A stretch of 31,806 bases of DNA from positions 1 to 31,806 of the IMG/VR virus record IMGVR_UViG_3300046004_001785, one strand, 5' to 3'. This document shows positions 22,565-30,183 of this stretch, in pieces. The position numbers were made by a program, and so were the translations under genes. The notes beneath the pieces were generated by a model. It ran no database searches, was not told the origin of the DNA, and saw only the letters and a list, made by a program, of their open reading frames with translations. The number at the start of each line of letters is the position of its first letter. Position 1 is the first letter of the stretch. The DNA comes from a virus.

Positions 22565-22578
22565 ATTTATATATAAAT
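22565..22578. promoter_or_regulatory. Palindromic AT element before small gene
   Basis: ATTTATATATAAAT is a perfect 14-base palindrome in the 45-base gap between the sigma gene and 22604. A related near-palindrome, TATATTTATAGATAAATA, lies at 31752-31769 before the last ATG of the window. Neither has the AAAC block of the late promoters, so they may be a different promoter class or operators. Confidence 0.35.
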
Positions 22579-22603
22579 AACATTACTTAACTTTAGAAAA
22601 CCA

Positions 22604-22726
22604 ATGACAGAAGAAGAAAAATTAAACCTGAACAAAACAATCTTAAGAAAATTAAGAGCATTAAATAAAAAATATGATAAATTACTTATCACCCAACCAA
22701 TCAAAAAACAATTAATTAATGGATAA
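22604..22726 (+). CDS. Small basic helical protein, 40 aa
   Basis: ATG 22604 to TAA 22726 encodes a 40-residue Lys-rich helical peptide (MTEEEKLNLNKTILRKLRAL...). It overlaps the next start by eight bases (ATGGATAA), a coupling typical of real phage genes, and it follows a 45-base gap holding a palindrome. I do not recognise it. The basic helix would suit binding to RNA polymerase or nucleic acid, a possible sigma partner by neighbourhood only. Confidence 0.6.
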   Translation: MTEEEKLNLNKTILRKLRALNKKYDKLLITQPIKKQLING

Positions 22727-23261
22727 GCAACAAATAATAAATGATTACTTTAGCATAAAACACAAATATATTTATGAATGTGCTAATAACATCCTTAAAA
22801 AGCAAGGAAGAACGGATTTAGCCTCTGAATTAGTATCAGAGGCTTGCCTGTATCTATTAGAAGACGATAGAATACAACCTAAAACACCAAGTGAAGTTGA
22901 AGGGATACTGGTAAATTGGATGAATAAACAAATTATCTGGCAAAAAACAGCATTCAAAAAGAAATATCTAGATAAAACACATACTGATTCAATCAAAGAT
23001 AACCAAGATTTTGCTGATGCAGAATTTAATGAAGAACAAATACTAGAAAAAGAATACGAATACCAGAACAAACTTAATATAATACAAGTTAATCTAGCTC
23101 AAATGGACTACGATAAAAAGGTACTCTACGACCTAGTATTCAATCAAGGATATGACACCAGTGGAAAACTAGCCAACTTCATCAAGCTATCAAGAACAAC
23201 TTGCTACTTCCTAATTAAAGATTTAAAAGAAAAACTAAAAAATGGATATATTATTAATTAA
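22719..23261 (+). CDS. Second sigma-factor-like protein
   Basis: The 180-residue protein has two helical halves like a small sigma factor. Residues ~12-75 resemble region 2 (HKYIYECANNILKKQGRTDLASELVSEACLYLLED, then VNWMNKQIIWQKTAFKKKYL). Residues ~125-175 resemble region 4 with a helix-turn-helix (DKKVLYDLVFNQGYDTSGKLANFIKLSRTTCYFLIKDLKEKL). It is less canonical than the product of 21812. Similar proteins are annotated in Bacteroidota phages as sigma-like or HTH proteins. Two sigma-like genes in one phage suggest a temporal cascade or a sigma/anti-sigma pair. It overlaps both neighbours by 8 and 20 bases. Confidence 0.6.
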   Translation: MDKQQIINDYFSIKHKYIYECANNILKKQGRTDLASELVSEACLYLLEDDRIQPKTPSEVEGILVNWMNKQIIWQKTAFKKKYLDKTHTDSIKDNQDFADAEFNEEQILEKEYEYQNKLNIIQVNLAQMDYDKKVLYDLVFNQGYDTSGKLANFIKLSRTTCYFLIKDLKEKLKNGYIIN

Positions 23262-23514
23262 ACTTATAGGTAGCGCAGCGTTAACCTACTTATTTATCAA
23301 TTCAGAACCTACTAACAGACTAGTAGGTTTTCTGCGTTTAAACCAACCAGAATTTCCTGGATTTATTGGCTTCATCTCCCGACTCCTTCAATGTGCATTA
23401 TGTTTAGGGTTCTGGGTATCGCTTATTGTAACTGGTAATTTATTACTGGCAGCGATTGGCTCTTTATTGAGTGAAGTGGTAAACAGATATATGAATAACA
23501 ATAATTTAATATAA
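23242..23514 (+). CDS. Small membrane protein
   Basis: The 90-residue product has an N-terminal hydrophobic segment (LLIKLIGSAALTYLFI) and a C-terminal one (ALCLGFWVSLIVTGNLLLAAIG). Between them is the sequence ISRLLQCALCLGFWVS, whose CxxCxGFW motif recurs in a family of small phage membrane proteins (DUF1360-like). It overlaps the preceding gene by 20 bases. Its 3' end contains promoter candidate PL7. Function is unknown; an inner membrane protein made late or middle is likely. Confidence 0.65.
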   Translation: MDILLIKLIGSAALTYLFINSEPTNRLVGFLRLNQPEFPGFIGFISRLLQCALCLGFWVSLIVTGNLLLAAIGSLLSEVVNRYMNNNNLI

Positions 23515-23517
23515 AAC
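23479..23517 (+). promoter_or_regulatory. Late promoter candidate PL7 (terminase unit)
   Basis: GTAAAC at 23479-23484, 16 bases, then ATAATTTAATATAAAAC at 23501-23517, starting 24 bases before the ATG at 23525. It lies inside the 3' end of the membrane-protein gene, so the coding sequence doubles as promoter. Spacing is one base longer than at the best sites. Confidence 0.55.
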
Positions 23518-23524
23518 AACGATT

Positions 23525-23764
23525 ATGACACCAGAGAGAATACAAAACCTACAGGCCCTACAAAGTCTTATGAATGCTTTACAAGGTCAATACAAAGCAG
23601 ATAACACTCAATTGACACTGCTATTCAACTTGAATAACTACTTCTTCCCTCAGAACAAAGAACACGGTAAAGGATGTGGTGCTTGCCGTCAAAGAGTTTA
23701 TCAAAGAATGCTTGGTTTTATCAACGGCCAAGGTAAAGAAGAATTATCAACACTTAATAACTAA
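23525..23764 (+). CDS. Small protein with CGxC motif, upstream of terminase
   Basis: The 79-residue product is helical at the N-terminus (ERIQNLQALQSLMNALQGQYKAD) and has a small CxxC-containing basic stretch (KGCGACRQRVYQRM) near residue 52. Small CxxC proteins of this type are recurrent next to terminase genes in Bacteroidota phages. The function is not known, though a metal-binding knuckle is possible. It is the first gene of the PL7 unit and precedes a 46-base gap with a hairpin before the small terminase. Confidence 0.65.
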   Translation: MTPERIQNLQALQSLMNALQGQYKADNTQLTLLFNLNNYFFPQNKEHGKGCGACRQRVYQRMLGFINGQGKEELSTLNN

Positions 23765-23771
23765 AAAAATT

Positions 23772-23797
23772 TGCAATGAAGATTGCAGATTATTGCA
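23772..23797 (+). promoter_or_regulatory. Hairpin and TTGCA repeats before small terminase gene
   Basis: TGCAAT (23772-23777) pairs with ATTGCA (23792-23797) around 14 bases, followed by TTTTT; TTGCA occurs three times in 27 bases (23771, 23783, 23793). The site ends 13 bases before the ATG at 23811. It may be a weak attenuator or a binding site for the terminase or another regulator. Confidence 0.4.
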
Positions 23798-23810
23798 TTT
23801 TTAGAAAAAT

Positions 23811-24266
23811 ATGAAGAAACAAGAAAAATTACCTAAGAGAGAATTGGATGGTGGACGTAATAAGTTGAATCCACTTCAATTAACAATGCGCCCATCTACG
23901 ATGTCAGTGCTGCAAGAGATATATGACTTAAGAATCAATAGAGGATGGCCAGAACATAAAATTAAAATATATTTAATGGGTGACCGTCACTCTTATTCAG
24001 AAAGAATGGCATTTTATTATTTACAATATTTACGTGATTATATTAAAGAGAATGTTAATGTTGATAGGGAAGAGATGATGGCAACGCATCTTCAACAATT
24101 GGAAACAATGGCCAGCGATTTAAAAGAAACTGAGCCAAAGTTATATTTGGAATATATGCGAGAGATTAATAAATTAACTGGATTATATGAGCCACAAAAG
24201 GTAGATATTACCAGCAAGGGCGAACAAATCGTCATAAATTTAAATCTAACAAAAGATAATGAGTAA
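23811..24266 (+). CDS. terS: Terminase small subunit
   Basis: The 151-residue protein has an N-terminal DNA-binding-like region (STMSVLQEIYDLRINRGWPEHKIKIYLMG, a helix-turn-helix pattern), a middle oligomerisation helix region (MMATHLQQLETMASDLKETEPKLYLEYMREINKLTGL) and the closing motif KVDITSKGEQIVINL, common at the end of small terminases before the motor-binding tail. Small terminase recognises the phage DNA and regulates the large subunit. It overlaps the large subunit gene by eight bases and sits in the usual order before it. Confidence 0.78.
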   Translation: MKKQEKLPKRELDGGRNKLNPLQLTMRPSTMSVLQEIYDLRINRGWPEHKIKIYLMGDRHSYSERMAFYYLQYLRDYIKENVNVDREEMMATHLQQLETMASDLKETEPKLYLEYMREINKLTGLYEPQKVDITSKGEQIVINLNLTKDNE

Positions 24267-25608
24267 TAAATTAGTTATTAACCCCACTCTTACCAATAAA
24301 CAAAAAGATGCAATGCGTATTCTTTTGGATTATAATAATGGTATAAGTGAACTTGTATACGGAGGAGCAGCTGGTGGTGGTAAAAGCTATTTAGGTTGCT
24401 TATTCCTTATTATAAGCTGTTTAAAATACAAAGAGACTAGATGGTTGATGGGTCGTTCAAAGCTAACCTCTTTAAAGCAATCAACTCTTAAAACATTTTT
24501 TGAAGTTGCTAAAAGTCTTGGTTTAAAAGAAAACGAACATTTCACTTATAATCAACAATCTAACTTTATTAGATTCGAAAATGGAAGTGAAATAATACTT
24601 AAGGATTTATTCACGTATCCTTCTGACCCTAACTTTGATTCGTTGGGTTCTATTGAGATTGCTGGTGCCTTTATTGATGAGGCTAATCAAGTAAGTGAAA
24701 AAGCAAAGAATATAGTAATGAGTCGTATACGTCATAAATTGGATGAATATAATATAACTCCAAAGATGTTTATGAGCTGCAATCCAAATAAGGGTTGGAT
24801 ATATAATGACTATTACAAGGCTGATAGAGATAATAAGATTCAACCTCACAGGGCCTTTATTCAAGCTAAAGTAACAGATAACAACTATATAAGCAAACAC
24901 TATATATCAAATCTTGAAAAGCTTGATGAGATATCTAAGAAACGTTTATTATATGGTGAGTGGGAATATTCCGATTCAACATCTATTATTGATTATGATG
25001 CGATTGTAGCGATGTTTAATAGGCAATCCATATCAACGGATAACCAAGACTACTATCTATCAGTAGACGTAGCGAGATTAGGTAAAGATAAAACTTGTAT
25101 ACTTATCTGGAAGGGTTATAGTATAGTTGAAATAATCGAATTAGAAAAACAAACATTAGATATTCAACTTAAAAAGATTAATGAATTAAAATCTAGATTT
25201 AACATTCCAAATGAAAGAATAGTTATTGATACTGATGGTGTTGGTGGTGGCTTAGCCGATATGTTATCTGGAAGTATTAATATGGTAAATAACTCTAAAC
25301 CTTATGATGGTGAGAATTATCAAAACCTTAAAACTCAATTATATTTTAAATTGGGTAGCCTCATAAATGACGGAACCATATCAATATTTGATTTTAATGA
25401 TGACCAAGAAGCAAGACTTACTCAAGAGTTACAGATACTTAAACGAGAAAAGATTGACCAAGACGGTAAAATAAGAATGACCGATAAGCAACAAGTTAAA
25501 CAACAAATAGGTCGAAGCCCAGATATAAGTGATGCAATGGCCTATAGAATGATTTTTATTTATAAGTCTAAGGTTTGGGATTACGAATTTGTTAGTATCA
25601 GTTTTTGA
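24259..25608 (+). CDS. terL: Terminase large subunit
   Basis: The 449-residue packaging motor has an ATPase domain with Walker A GGAAGGGKS at residues 35-43, Walker B with the DE pair in AGAFIDEANQ at ~135-144, and a coupling region with SCNPNKGWIYNDYY. The nuclease domain has a first Asp (Asp270) in YLSVDVARLGKDKT, a second in IVIDTDGVGGGLADML near 320 and a third in DISDAMAYR (422-430). It cuts concatemeric DNA and pumps it into proheads. Both terminase genes lie far from the portal, separated by the lysis genes and early region. It ends 44 bases before the fibre gene. Confidence 0.93.
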   Translation: MSNKLVINPTLTNKQKDAMRILLDYNNGISELVYGGAAGGGKSYLGCLFLIISCLKYKETRWLMGRSKLTSLKQSTLKTFFEVAKSLGLKENEHFTYNQQSNFIRFENGSEIILKDLFTYPSDPNFDSLGSIEIAGAFIDEANQVSEKAKNIVMSRIRHKLDEYNITPKMFMSCNPNKGWIYNDYYKADRDNKIQPHRAFIQAKVTDNNYISKHYISNLEKLDEISKKRLLYGEWEYSDSTSIIDYDAIVAMFNRQSISTDNQDYYLSVDVARLGKDKTCILIWKGYSIVEIIELEKQTLDIQLKKINELKSRFNIPNERIVIDTDGVGGGLADMLSGSINMVNNSKPYDGENYQNLKTQLYFKLGSLINDGTISIFDFNDDQEARLTQELQILKREKIDQDGKIRMTDKQQVKQQIGRSPDISDAMAYRMIFIYKSKVWDYEFVSISF

Positions 25609-25644
25609 TAAACTAAAACACATAAAGAATAATTTAATATAAAC
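25608..25644 (+). promoter_or_regulatory. Late promoter candidate PL8 (fibre gene)
   Basis: ATAAAC at 25608-25613, 15 bases, then ATAATTTAATATAAAC at 25629-25644, starting 24 bases before the ATG at 25653. The upstream block begins at the last base of the large-terminase gene. Confidence 0.65.
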
Positions 25645-25652
25645 GTAAATAA

Positions 25653-28600
25653 ATGCAATCATATAATCAAATTAAATCAGCACTAAGTCAATTTGCTAAC
25701 GCTCACTTATCTCTTCGTAGATTTAAGATGAGCTTCTTTGAGCAAATGCCGAACTTTAGCACAGCTGATGAAACATTCCCAATACTTTATGCAATACCTA
25801 ACGATGTTAGCCTTGAAGAGAATATAAACGTATTCTCATTCCGTATATATGTTATTGACCTTCTTCAAAAAGATAGAAGCAACGAAGCTGACGTATTGAA
25901 TGATACTTTACTTATTCAACGTGACTTACGTAACTGGTTAGCCCTTGGCCAAAACGACCTTAATGTTCTTAATAACCCTACAGCTATACCAGTTAATAAC
26001 TTCCTTATGGATTTTACAGCTGGTTGGTATATGGATGTTGACCTTGAGGTTGATACAGAAAACAATGATTGTTCAATTCCATTTAGTTCTAACTTTGTTC
26101 TTACTGGATTAACTTGTGATTTTTCTTATGCAAGTCCATATTTAACTTGCCAAACATTACAAGATTGCCAAACGATACTTAATATTGAAGGTGATATAAC
26201 AAACATATATGATATCCTTTCAACAATATCTGGTGGTACTGGTGCCGATTATTGGACCTCTGGTAGTACTGGTAACTATTCAGTTAAACAAATAACTGAT
26301 ACAGCAACTGATGCTTTAGGTGATTATAGTGTGGCTCAAGGTATCTCTACAATAGTTTATTCTGTTGCTTCACACTCAGAAGGTGAAGGTGGTATAGTTA
26401 CAAATTATGCTAGTCACGCTGAAGGGCAAGAAACAATAGCTGGTAAATTTATTGAAGTATCAACATTAAATACAGAAGAAACTGAAATAATTATAAATGG
26501 AGATTATACTGGCTTTTTTGAACTTACACAAAAAGTTATAACACTTGATTCAGCTAATAATACTCAAGACTACAGTAATGCTTTAATAGATATAGTTTAT
26601 GATAGTATAAATGACCTTACAATACTTACTTTTAATATTGGTTTTTATTTATCTGAACCACCAGCATACATATTAGTTAAACCAAATTATGGTTATACAT
26701 CTCACGCTGAAGGTGATTATACTAAAGCAAGCGGTGATGGTAGTCACGCTGAAGGTAATACTACATTAGCTATAGGTAGTTTTTCACATTCTGAAGGTGA
26801 GAATACAATAGCCAAAGGCCAATCATCTAACGCTCAAGGAGCAAGTACAAAAGCTTTAGGTGATTATTCTCACTCTGAGGGTGTTGGTTCACAATCTATC
26901 GGTCAAACATCTCACGCTGAAGGTACAAGCACAATTGCCAGCGGATTTACTTCACATTCTGAGGGCCAAAATACACAAGCAAATGGTGACGTATCTCACG
27001 CTGAAGGTAAAGAAACTGAAGCAAATGGATTTATCAGCCACGCTGAAGGTTTTAGAACTAAAGCTAACGGTGAATTATCACACGCTGAAGGTTTTTACTC
27101 AGAAGCAAACGGATATGGTTCATTTGTAAATGGTGATACCAATAAAGCTAATGGTACTTATTCAGCTATCTTAGGTGGTGTAAATAACACATTGGATGGT
27201 AACTATTCAACTATATTAGGTGGACAAAATATATCTGGTACAACTGATTATACTACTTATGTTCCTTACTTGAATATTTCAAATATAAACTCTTCAGCTG
27301 GTGATGTATTGGGTCGTGACCCAATTACTGGTGAAGTAGTTATAATAACAAGCTTAGGTAACTACCTTCCACTATCTGGTGGAACAATGGATGATAATGC
27401 TATCATTTTTTTTAACAATGGTAGTGCTCTTCAAGAAGGTAATTATGACTTTGGTGGCCAAGGCGGTATAAGCCAAATCTGTTCTGTTGCTTTTGAACTT
27501 AACTGGCAAGCTGGTAGTGAATATGTATTCGATAACAACGGCTTAATACGTATTGCACAATTCAAGTTTAATACAGCCCCAGATGTTAACTCTGACTCAT
27601 CTCAAAGATTTAAAGTTGGCTCACGTTGGATATTAGATGATGGCACAAGCTACGTTTGTACTGACAATACTGTAGGTGCTGCCGTTTGGAATTTAGAAGC
27701 AAATGGAACAACTGTTACTGGTGTAACTTGGAGTCCAAATACGCTTACTGTAGCTCAATCTGATGGTTCTACTTATGATGCAACTATATCAGCATTCACA
27801 GCCTTTAATTATACCGATGGTGGACAACAATTAGGCCGTATTTTAACATCTGATGCTAATGGTAATGCCAGCTGGCAAGTACCAACTGTTGGTACTTCCC
27901 TTACTTATTTCTTCAATAATTTATCGGCTGGTACCAGCACATATTATCAAGCTAAGACAGATGTTCAATTTCAAGCACTTGAAACTATAACTAATTTAAA
28001 CGTAGTTAATAATCAATTTCTTGCTGGGTTTATTACTGACGCTGGACAACCAGGATTAACCTTTATACCAGGTGGTATAGTTAACCTTCACATTCACGCT
28101 GCTAATACCAATAATGGTAAAGATACCGAGTTATACTTTGAGCTATACAAGAGAACAACAGGTGGTACTGAGACGTTGATGGGAGCATCAAATCTTACAT
28201 TAACACTTGGAAATTTACAATCTGGTGTTGAAACTGATTTAGCAATAACAGCTACCACTCTTAATGTAACAGATAGACTTGTAACCAAAGTGTATGCTAG
28301 GGTAACAGGTGGTGGCCCAGCTCCTCATATTGATTTATATCTTGCTGATGCTACTTTATCAAGAGTACAAATACCAGCACCAGTACTTAATTTTACCAAT
28401 TACGTTCCATATAGCGGAGCAACAAGTGATGTTAACTTAGGTACCCATTCATTGATAGCAACAACAATATCAGCTACAACTTATCAAGGGCTTCCAGTAT
28501 ACGCTAGATTAAATGATAATGATATAGTAAACTTCTTCAACTACTGTGGATTAGCAATCTCTGGCACAAGTCAGAATAGCCCAACGTGGCAAATTAGTAG

Positions 28601-28682
28601 AATAAGTTGGTCATCAACAACACCAACAACAGCTTACGCTGTAGGAGCTTGGAGTGGCCGAACATCATTAATATACTCATAA
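25653..28682 (+). CDS. Tail fibre with YadA-like SHAEG repeats, 1009 aa
   Basis: The N-terminal ~140 residues (YNQIKSALSQFANAHLSLRRFKMSFFEQM, then FSFRIYVIDLLQKDRSN) look like a neck/baseplate attachment domain. Residues ~241-530 hold about a dozen copies of a 14-residue unit (SHAEGxxTxAxGxx), the repeat of YadA-head-type trimeric adhesins, also common in phage fibres. An ~85-residue non-repeat domain interrupts the array between copies. A second module (~535-1009) contains YVPYLNISN, then LSGGTMDDN, a jelly-roll-like domain, and a C-terminal YVPYSGATSDVNLGTHSL domain. The layout suggests a long trimeric host-binding fibre. It is a single-gene unit driven by PL8. Confidence 0.8.
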   Translation: MQSYNQIKSALSQFANAHLSLRRFKMSFFEQMPNFSTADETFPILYAIPNDVSLEENINVFSFRIYVIDLLQKDRSNEADVLNDTLLIQRDLRNWLALGQNDLNVLNNPTAIPVNNFLMDFTAGWYMDVDLEVDTENNDCSIPFSSNFVLTGLTCDFSYASPYLTCQTLQDCQTILNIEGDITNIYDILSTISGGTGADYWTSGSTGNYSVKQITDTATDALGDYSVAQGISTIVYSVASHSEGEGGIVTNYASHAEGQETIAGKFIEVSTLNTEETEIIINGDYTGFFELTQKVITLDSANNTQDYSNALIDIVYDSINDLTILTFNIGFYLSEPPAYILVKPNYGYTSHAEGDYTKASGDGSHAEGNTTLAIGSFSHSEGENTIAKGQSSNAQGASTKALGDYSHSEGVGSQSIGQTSHAEGTSTIASGFTSHSEGQNTQANGDVSHAEGKETEANGFISHAEGFRTKANGELSHAEGFYSEANGYGSFVNGDTNKANGTYSAILGGVNNTLDGNYSTILGGQNISGTTDYTTYVPYLNISNINSSAGDVLGRDPITGEVVIITSLGNYLPLSGGTMDDNAIIFFNNGSALQEGNYDFGGQGGISQICSVAFELNWQAGSEYVFDNNGLIRIAQFKFNTAPDVNSDSSQRFKVGSRWILDDGTSYVCTDNTVGAAVWNLEANGTTVTGVTWSPNTLTVAQSDGSTYDATISAFTAFNYTDGGQQLGRILTSDANGNASWQVPTVGTSLTYFFNNLSAGTSTYYQAKTDVQFQALETITNLNVVNNQFLAGFITDAGQPGLTFIPGGIVNLHIHAANTNNGKDTELYFELYKRTTGGTETLMGASNLTLTLGNLQSGVETDLAITATTLNVTDRLVTKVYARVTGGGPAPHIDLYLADATLSRVQIPAPVLNFTNYVPYSGATSDVNLGTHSLIATTISATTYQGLPVYARLNDNDIVNFFNYCGLAISGTSQNSPTWQISRISWSSTTPTTAYAVGAWSGRTSLIYS

Positions 28683-28709
28683 TTAATATACAGATAATTT
28701 ATAAATAAA
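28673..28709 (+). promoter_or_regulatory. Late promoter candidate PL9 (weaker)
   Basis: The downstream block ATAATTTATAAATAAA lies at 28694-28709, 30 bases before the ATG at 28724. The upstream block is poor (ATACTC, C in register 16 bases before). It would drive the paralogous fibre genes and DUF1353. Confidence 0.45.
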
Positions 28710-28723
28710 AATACAAAAACAAA

Positions 28724-28972
28724 ATGGCAATAGAATTAACTTCACAAGCAATCCCAGACGTTAAGTACGAACTTAATTTAAACATAACAGGTTTAGCTAC
28801 TAACTGCGTATTCAAAGCATACCAATATGTTGGAGGTGTAAAAACATTTTTCCCTCACTTGGATAAGACTATCTTAGCGATTGATATTAGCGAGTCTGGA
28901 ACAGAGGAGCAAACAGCAGCTTATTATATAATGACTGCTTTACAAAATTACATAAACTCTAAAAACTACTAA
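28724..28972 (+). CDS. Small virion protein, 82 aa
   Basis: The product begins MAIELTSQAIPDVKYELNLNI and has a beta-rich N-terminal half with a Cys, then YQYVGGVKTFFPHLDKTILAIDIS and a C-terminal helix (EQTAAYYIMTALQNYI). I do not recognise the family. Small proteins of this type are seen between fibre genes, as adaptors or fibre chaperones. It ends two bases before the next fibre-like gene, so the unit 28724-31751 is continuous. Confidence 0.62.
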   Translation: MAIELTSQAIPDVKYELNLNITGLATNCVFKAYQYVGGVKTFFPHLDKTILAIDISESGTEEQTAAYYIMTALQNYINSKNY

Positions 28973-28974
28973 TT

Positions 28975-30171
28975 ATGGCAATAAGATACGTAACAGCAAG
29001 TGGTGTATGGTCAAATCCAGCAATATGGGATGGTGGTGTAGCATTACCAACAGCTGCTGATGATGTATTCAGCAATAACTTTATAGTTACTGTAGACCAA
29101 GACATTACTGCCTCAAGCTTAAGAAATACATCAAATGCCGCTCCTGTAATAGCTTCTGGTGGTTATTTTAATGTCACAGGTAATACAGGAACCAGAGCTA
29201 TAACATTAACTGGAACAACAGGTACTGGTGGTAGCTCCCCTTCTGGTATATTCTCTTTTGATAACGTTACAGCTGCCTTTAGGATAGCATCAACATCTGG
29301 TGCAACTGTAAACGTGTCTAGCCCATTAGGTGCCCCACAAACAGGTATTGGTTCAACGGCAGAAATCACAGGTAATGCAACTATAAATTGGGTTGGTACA
29401 TATAATATAGCTATTGGTTTCTATCGACATTGGTTTATCAACACCCCAGCGGCCAATGGTACACTTAATATAGTTGGTAATATATTAGGCGGTGCTAGTA
29501 CTACTTTAGGTGTAATTAATCAAACAGCAGCAAATTATACAGTAAATATAACGGGTAATGTGACTGCTGGTTCAAATGCTGGTATTCTAATACAAGCAGC
29601 ATCAATTATTAATGTCACTGGTAATGTAACTGGTGCCGCTAATAATGGAATAACATTTAATGGCGGAACTGCAACAGTAACGGTAACAGGTAATGTGAAT
29701 GCTGGTACTGTTGCTGGTATTAGTAATAACTCTACAAACTCAACATTTATTATTAACGGTAATGTAACAGCAAGTTCTGCTAATAATGGTATAATTGGTA
29801 ACGTAATTGGTACATTGGTTACAGTAAATGGTAACCTAACCAATACTTCCAATTATATGGCGGTACTAGCATTAAAAATGCGAATATCTCCAACAGCACA
29901 ACAAACTTGGACTTATCAAACAGCTGGTCCTAACAGACAAATGTTCACGGCCAATGCATTTAGTGGTGGAACAATGCCTGTAGCGTCTGATGTTAGATTA
30001 GGTGTTAGCTATGCTGGTGGCTCTTTGTCTGGTACCTGTGCCGTCCCTTCAGCTAATAGTGTAGCCTTTGGTGTACCAGTAGATAATACAACGGGTAATG
30101 CAGTGATAACAAGAGCACAGTTATTTTCAGATACTGGAGCAATCATAGCAGCTTACCCTCAAATCAATTAA
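28975..30171 (+). CDS. Beta-helix fibre-like virion protein (paralogue A)
   Basis: The 398-residue product starts RYVTASGVWSNPAIWDGG, LPTAADDVF, TVDQDITASSLRN: a cap-like domain resembling the N-terminal strand pattern of G8-like extracellular beta-helix proteins. The centre is a run of NITGNVT/VTVTGNVNAG rungs of a right-handed parallel beta-helix. The last ~95 residues (KMRISPTAQQTW to AAYPQIN) form an end domain shared with paralogues B and C. Its likely place is the virion surface as a receptor-binding or decoration fibre. Bases 29377-29576 are identical to bases 29-228 of the contig, while flanking parts diverge. Confidence 0.72.
   Translation: MAIRYVTASGVWSNPAIWDGGVALPTAADDVFSNNFIVTVDQDITASSLRNTSNAAPVIASGGYFNVTGNTGTRAITLTGTTGTGGSSPSGIFSFDNVTAAFRIASTSGATVNVSSPLGAPQTGIGSTAEITGNATINWVGTYNIAIGFYRHWFINTPAANGTLNIVGNILGGASTTLGVINQTAANYTVNITGNVTAGSNAGILIQAASIINVTGNVTGAANNGITFNGGTATVTVTGNVNAGTVAGISNNSTNSTFIINGNVTASSANNGIIGNVIGTLVTVNGNLTNTSNYMAVLALKMRISPTAQQTWTYQTAGPNRQMFTANAFSGGTMPVASDVRLGVSYAGGSLSGTCAVPSANSVAFGVPVDNTTGNAVITRAQLFSDTGAIIAAYPQIN
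29377..29576 (+). repeat. 200-base exact repeat of contig bases 29-228
   Basis: Bases 29377-29576 equal 29-228 without a mismatch at a constant offset of 29348. Before base 29 the two differ completely and after base 228 they are about 85 percent alike by eye. The exact block is either a real recent gene conversion or the place where the assembler joined the ends. Confidence 0.9.
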
Positions 30172-30183
30172 AAATTATTAATT

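Noticed and set aside
17126-25608. Integrase, excisionase or CI-like repressor genes and attachment sites
   Set aside because: No tyrosine or serine recombinase motif and no repressor-like gene was found, so a temperate life cycle is not supported within this window.
26380-27240. CRISPR-like regular repeats in the fibre gene
   Set aside because: The units are 42-base protein repeats (SHAEG type) read in frame, with no constant repeat and unique spacer structure.
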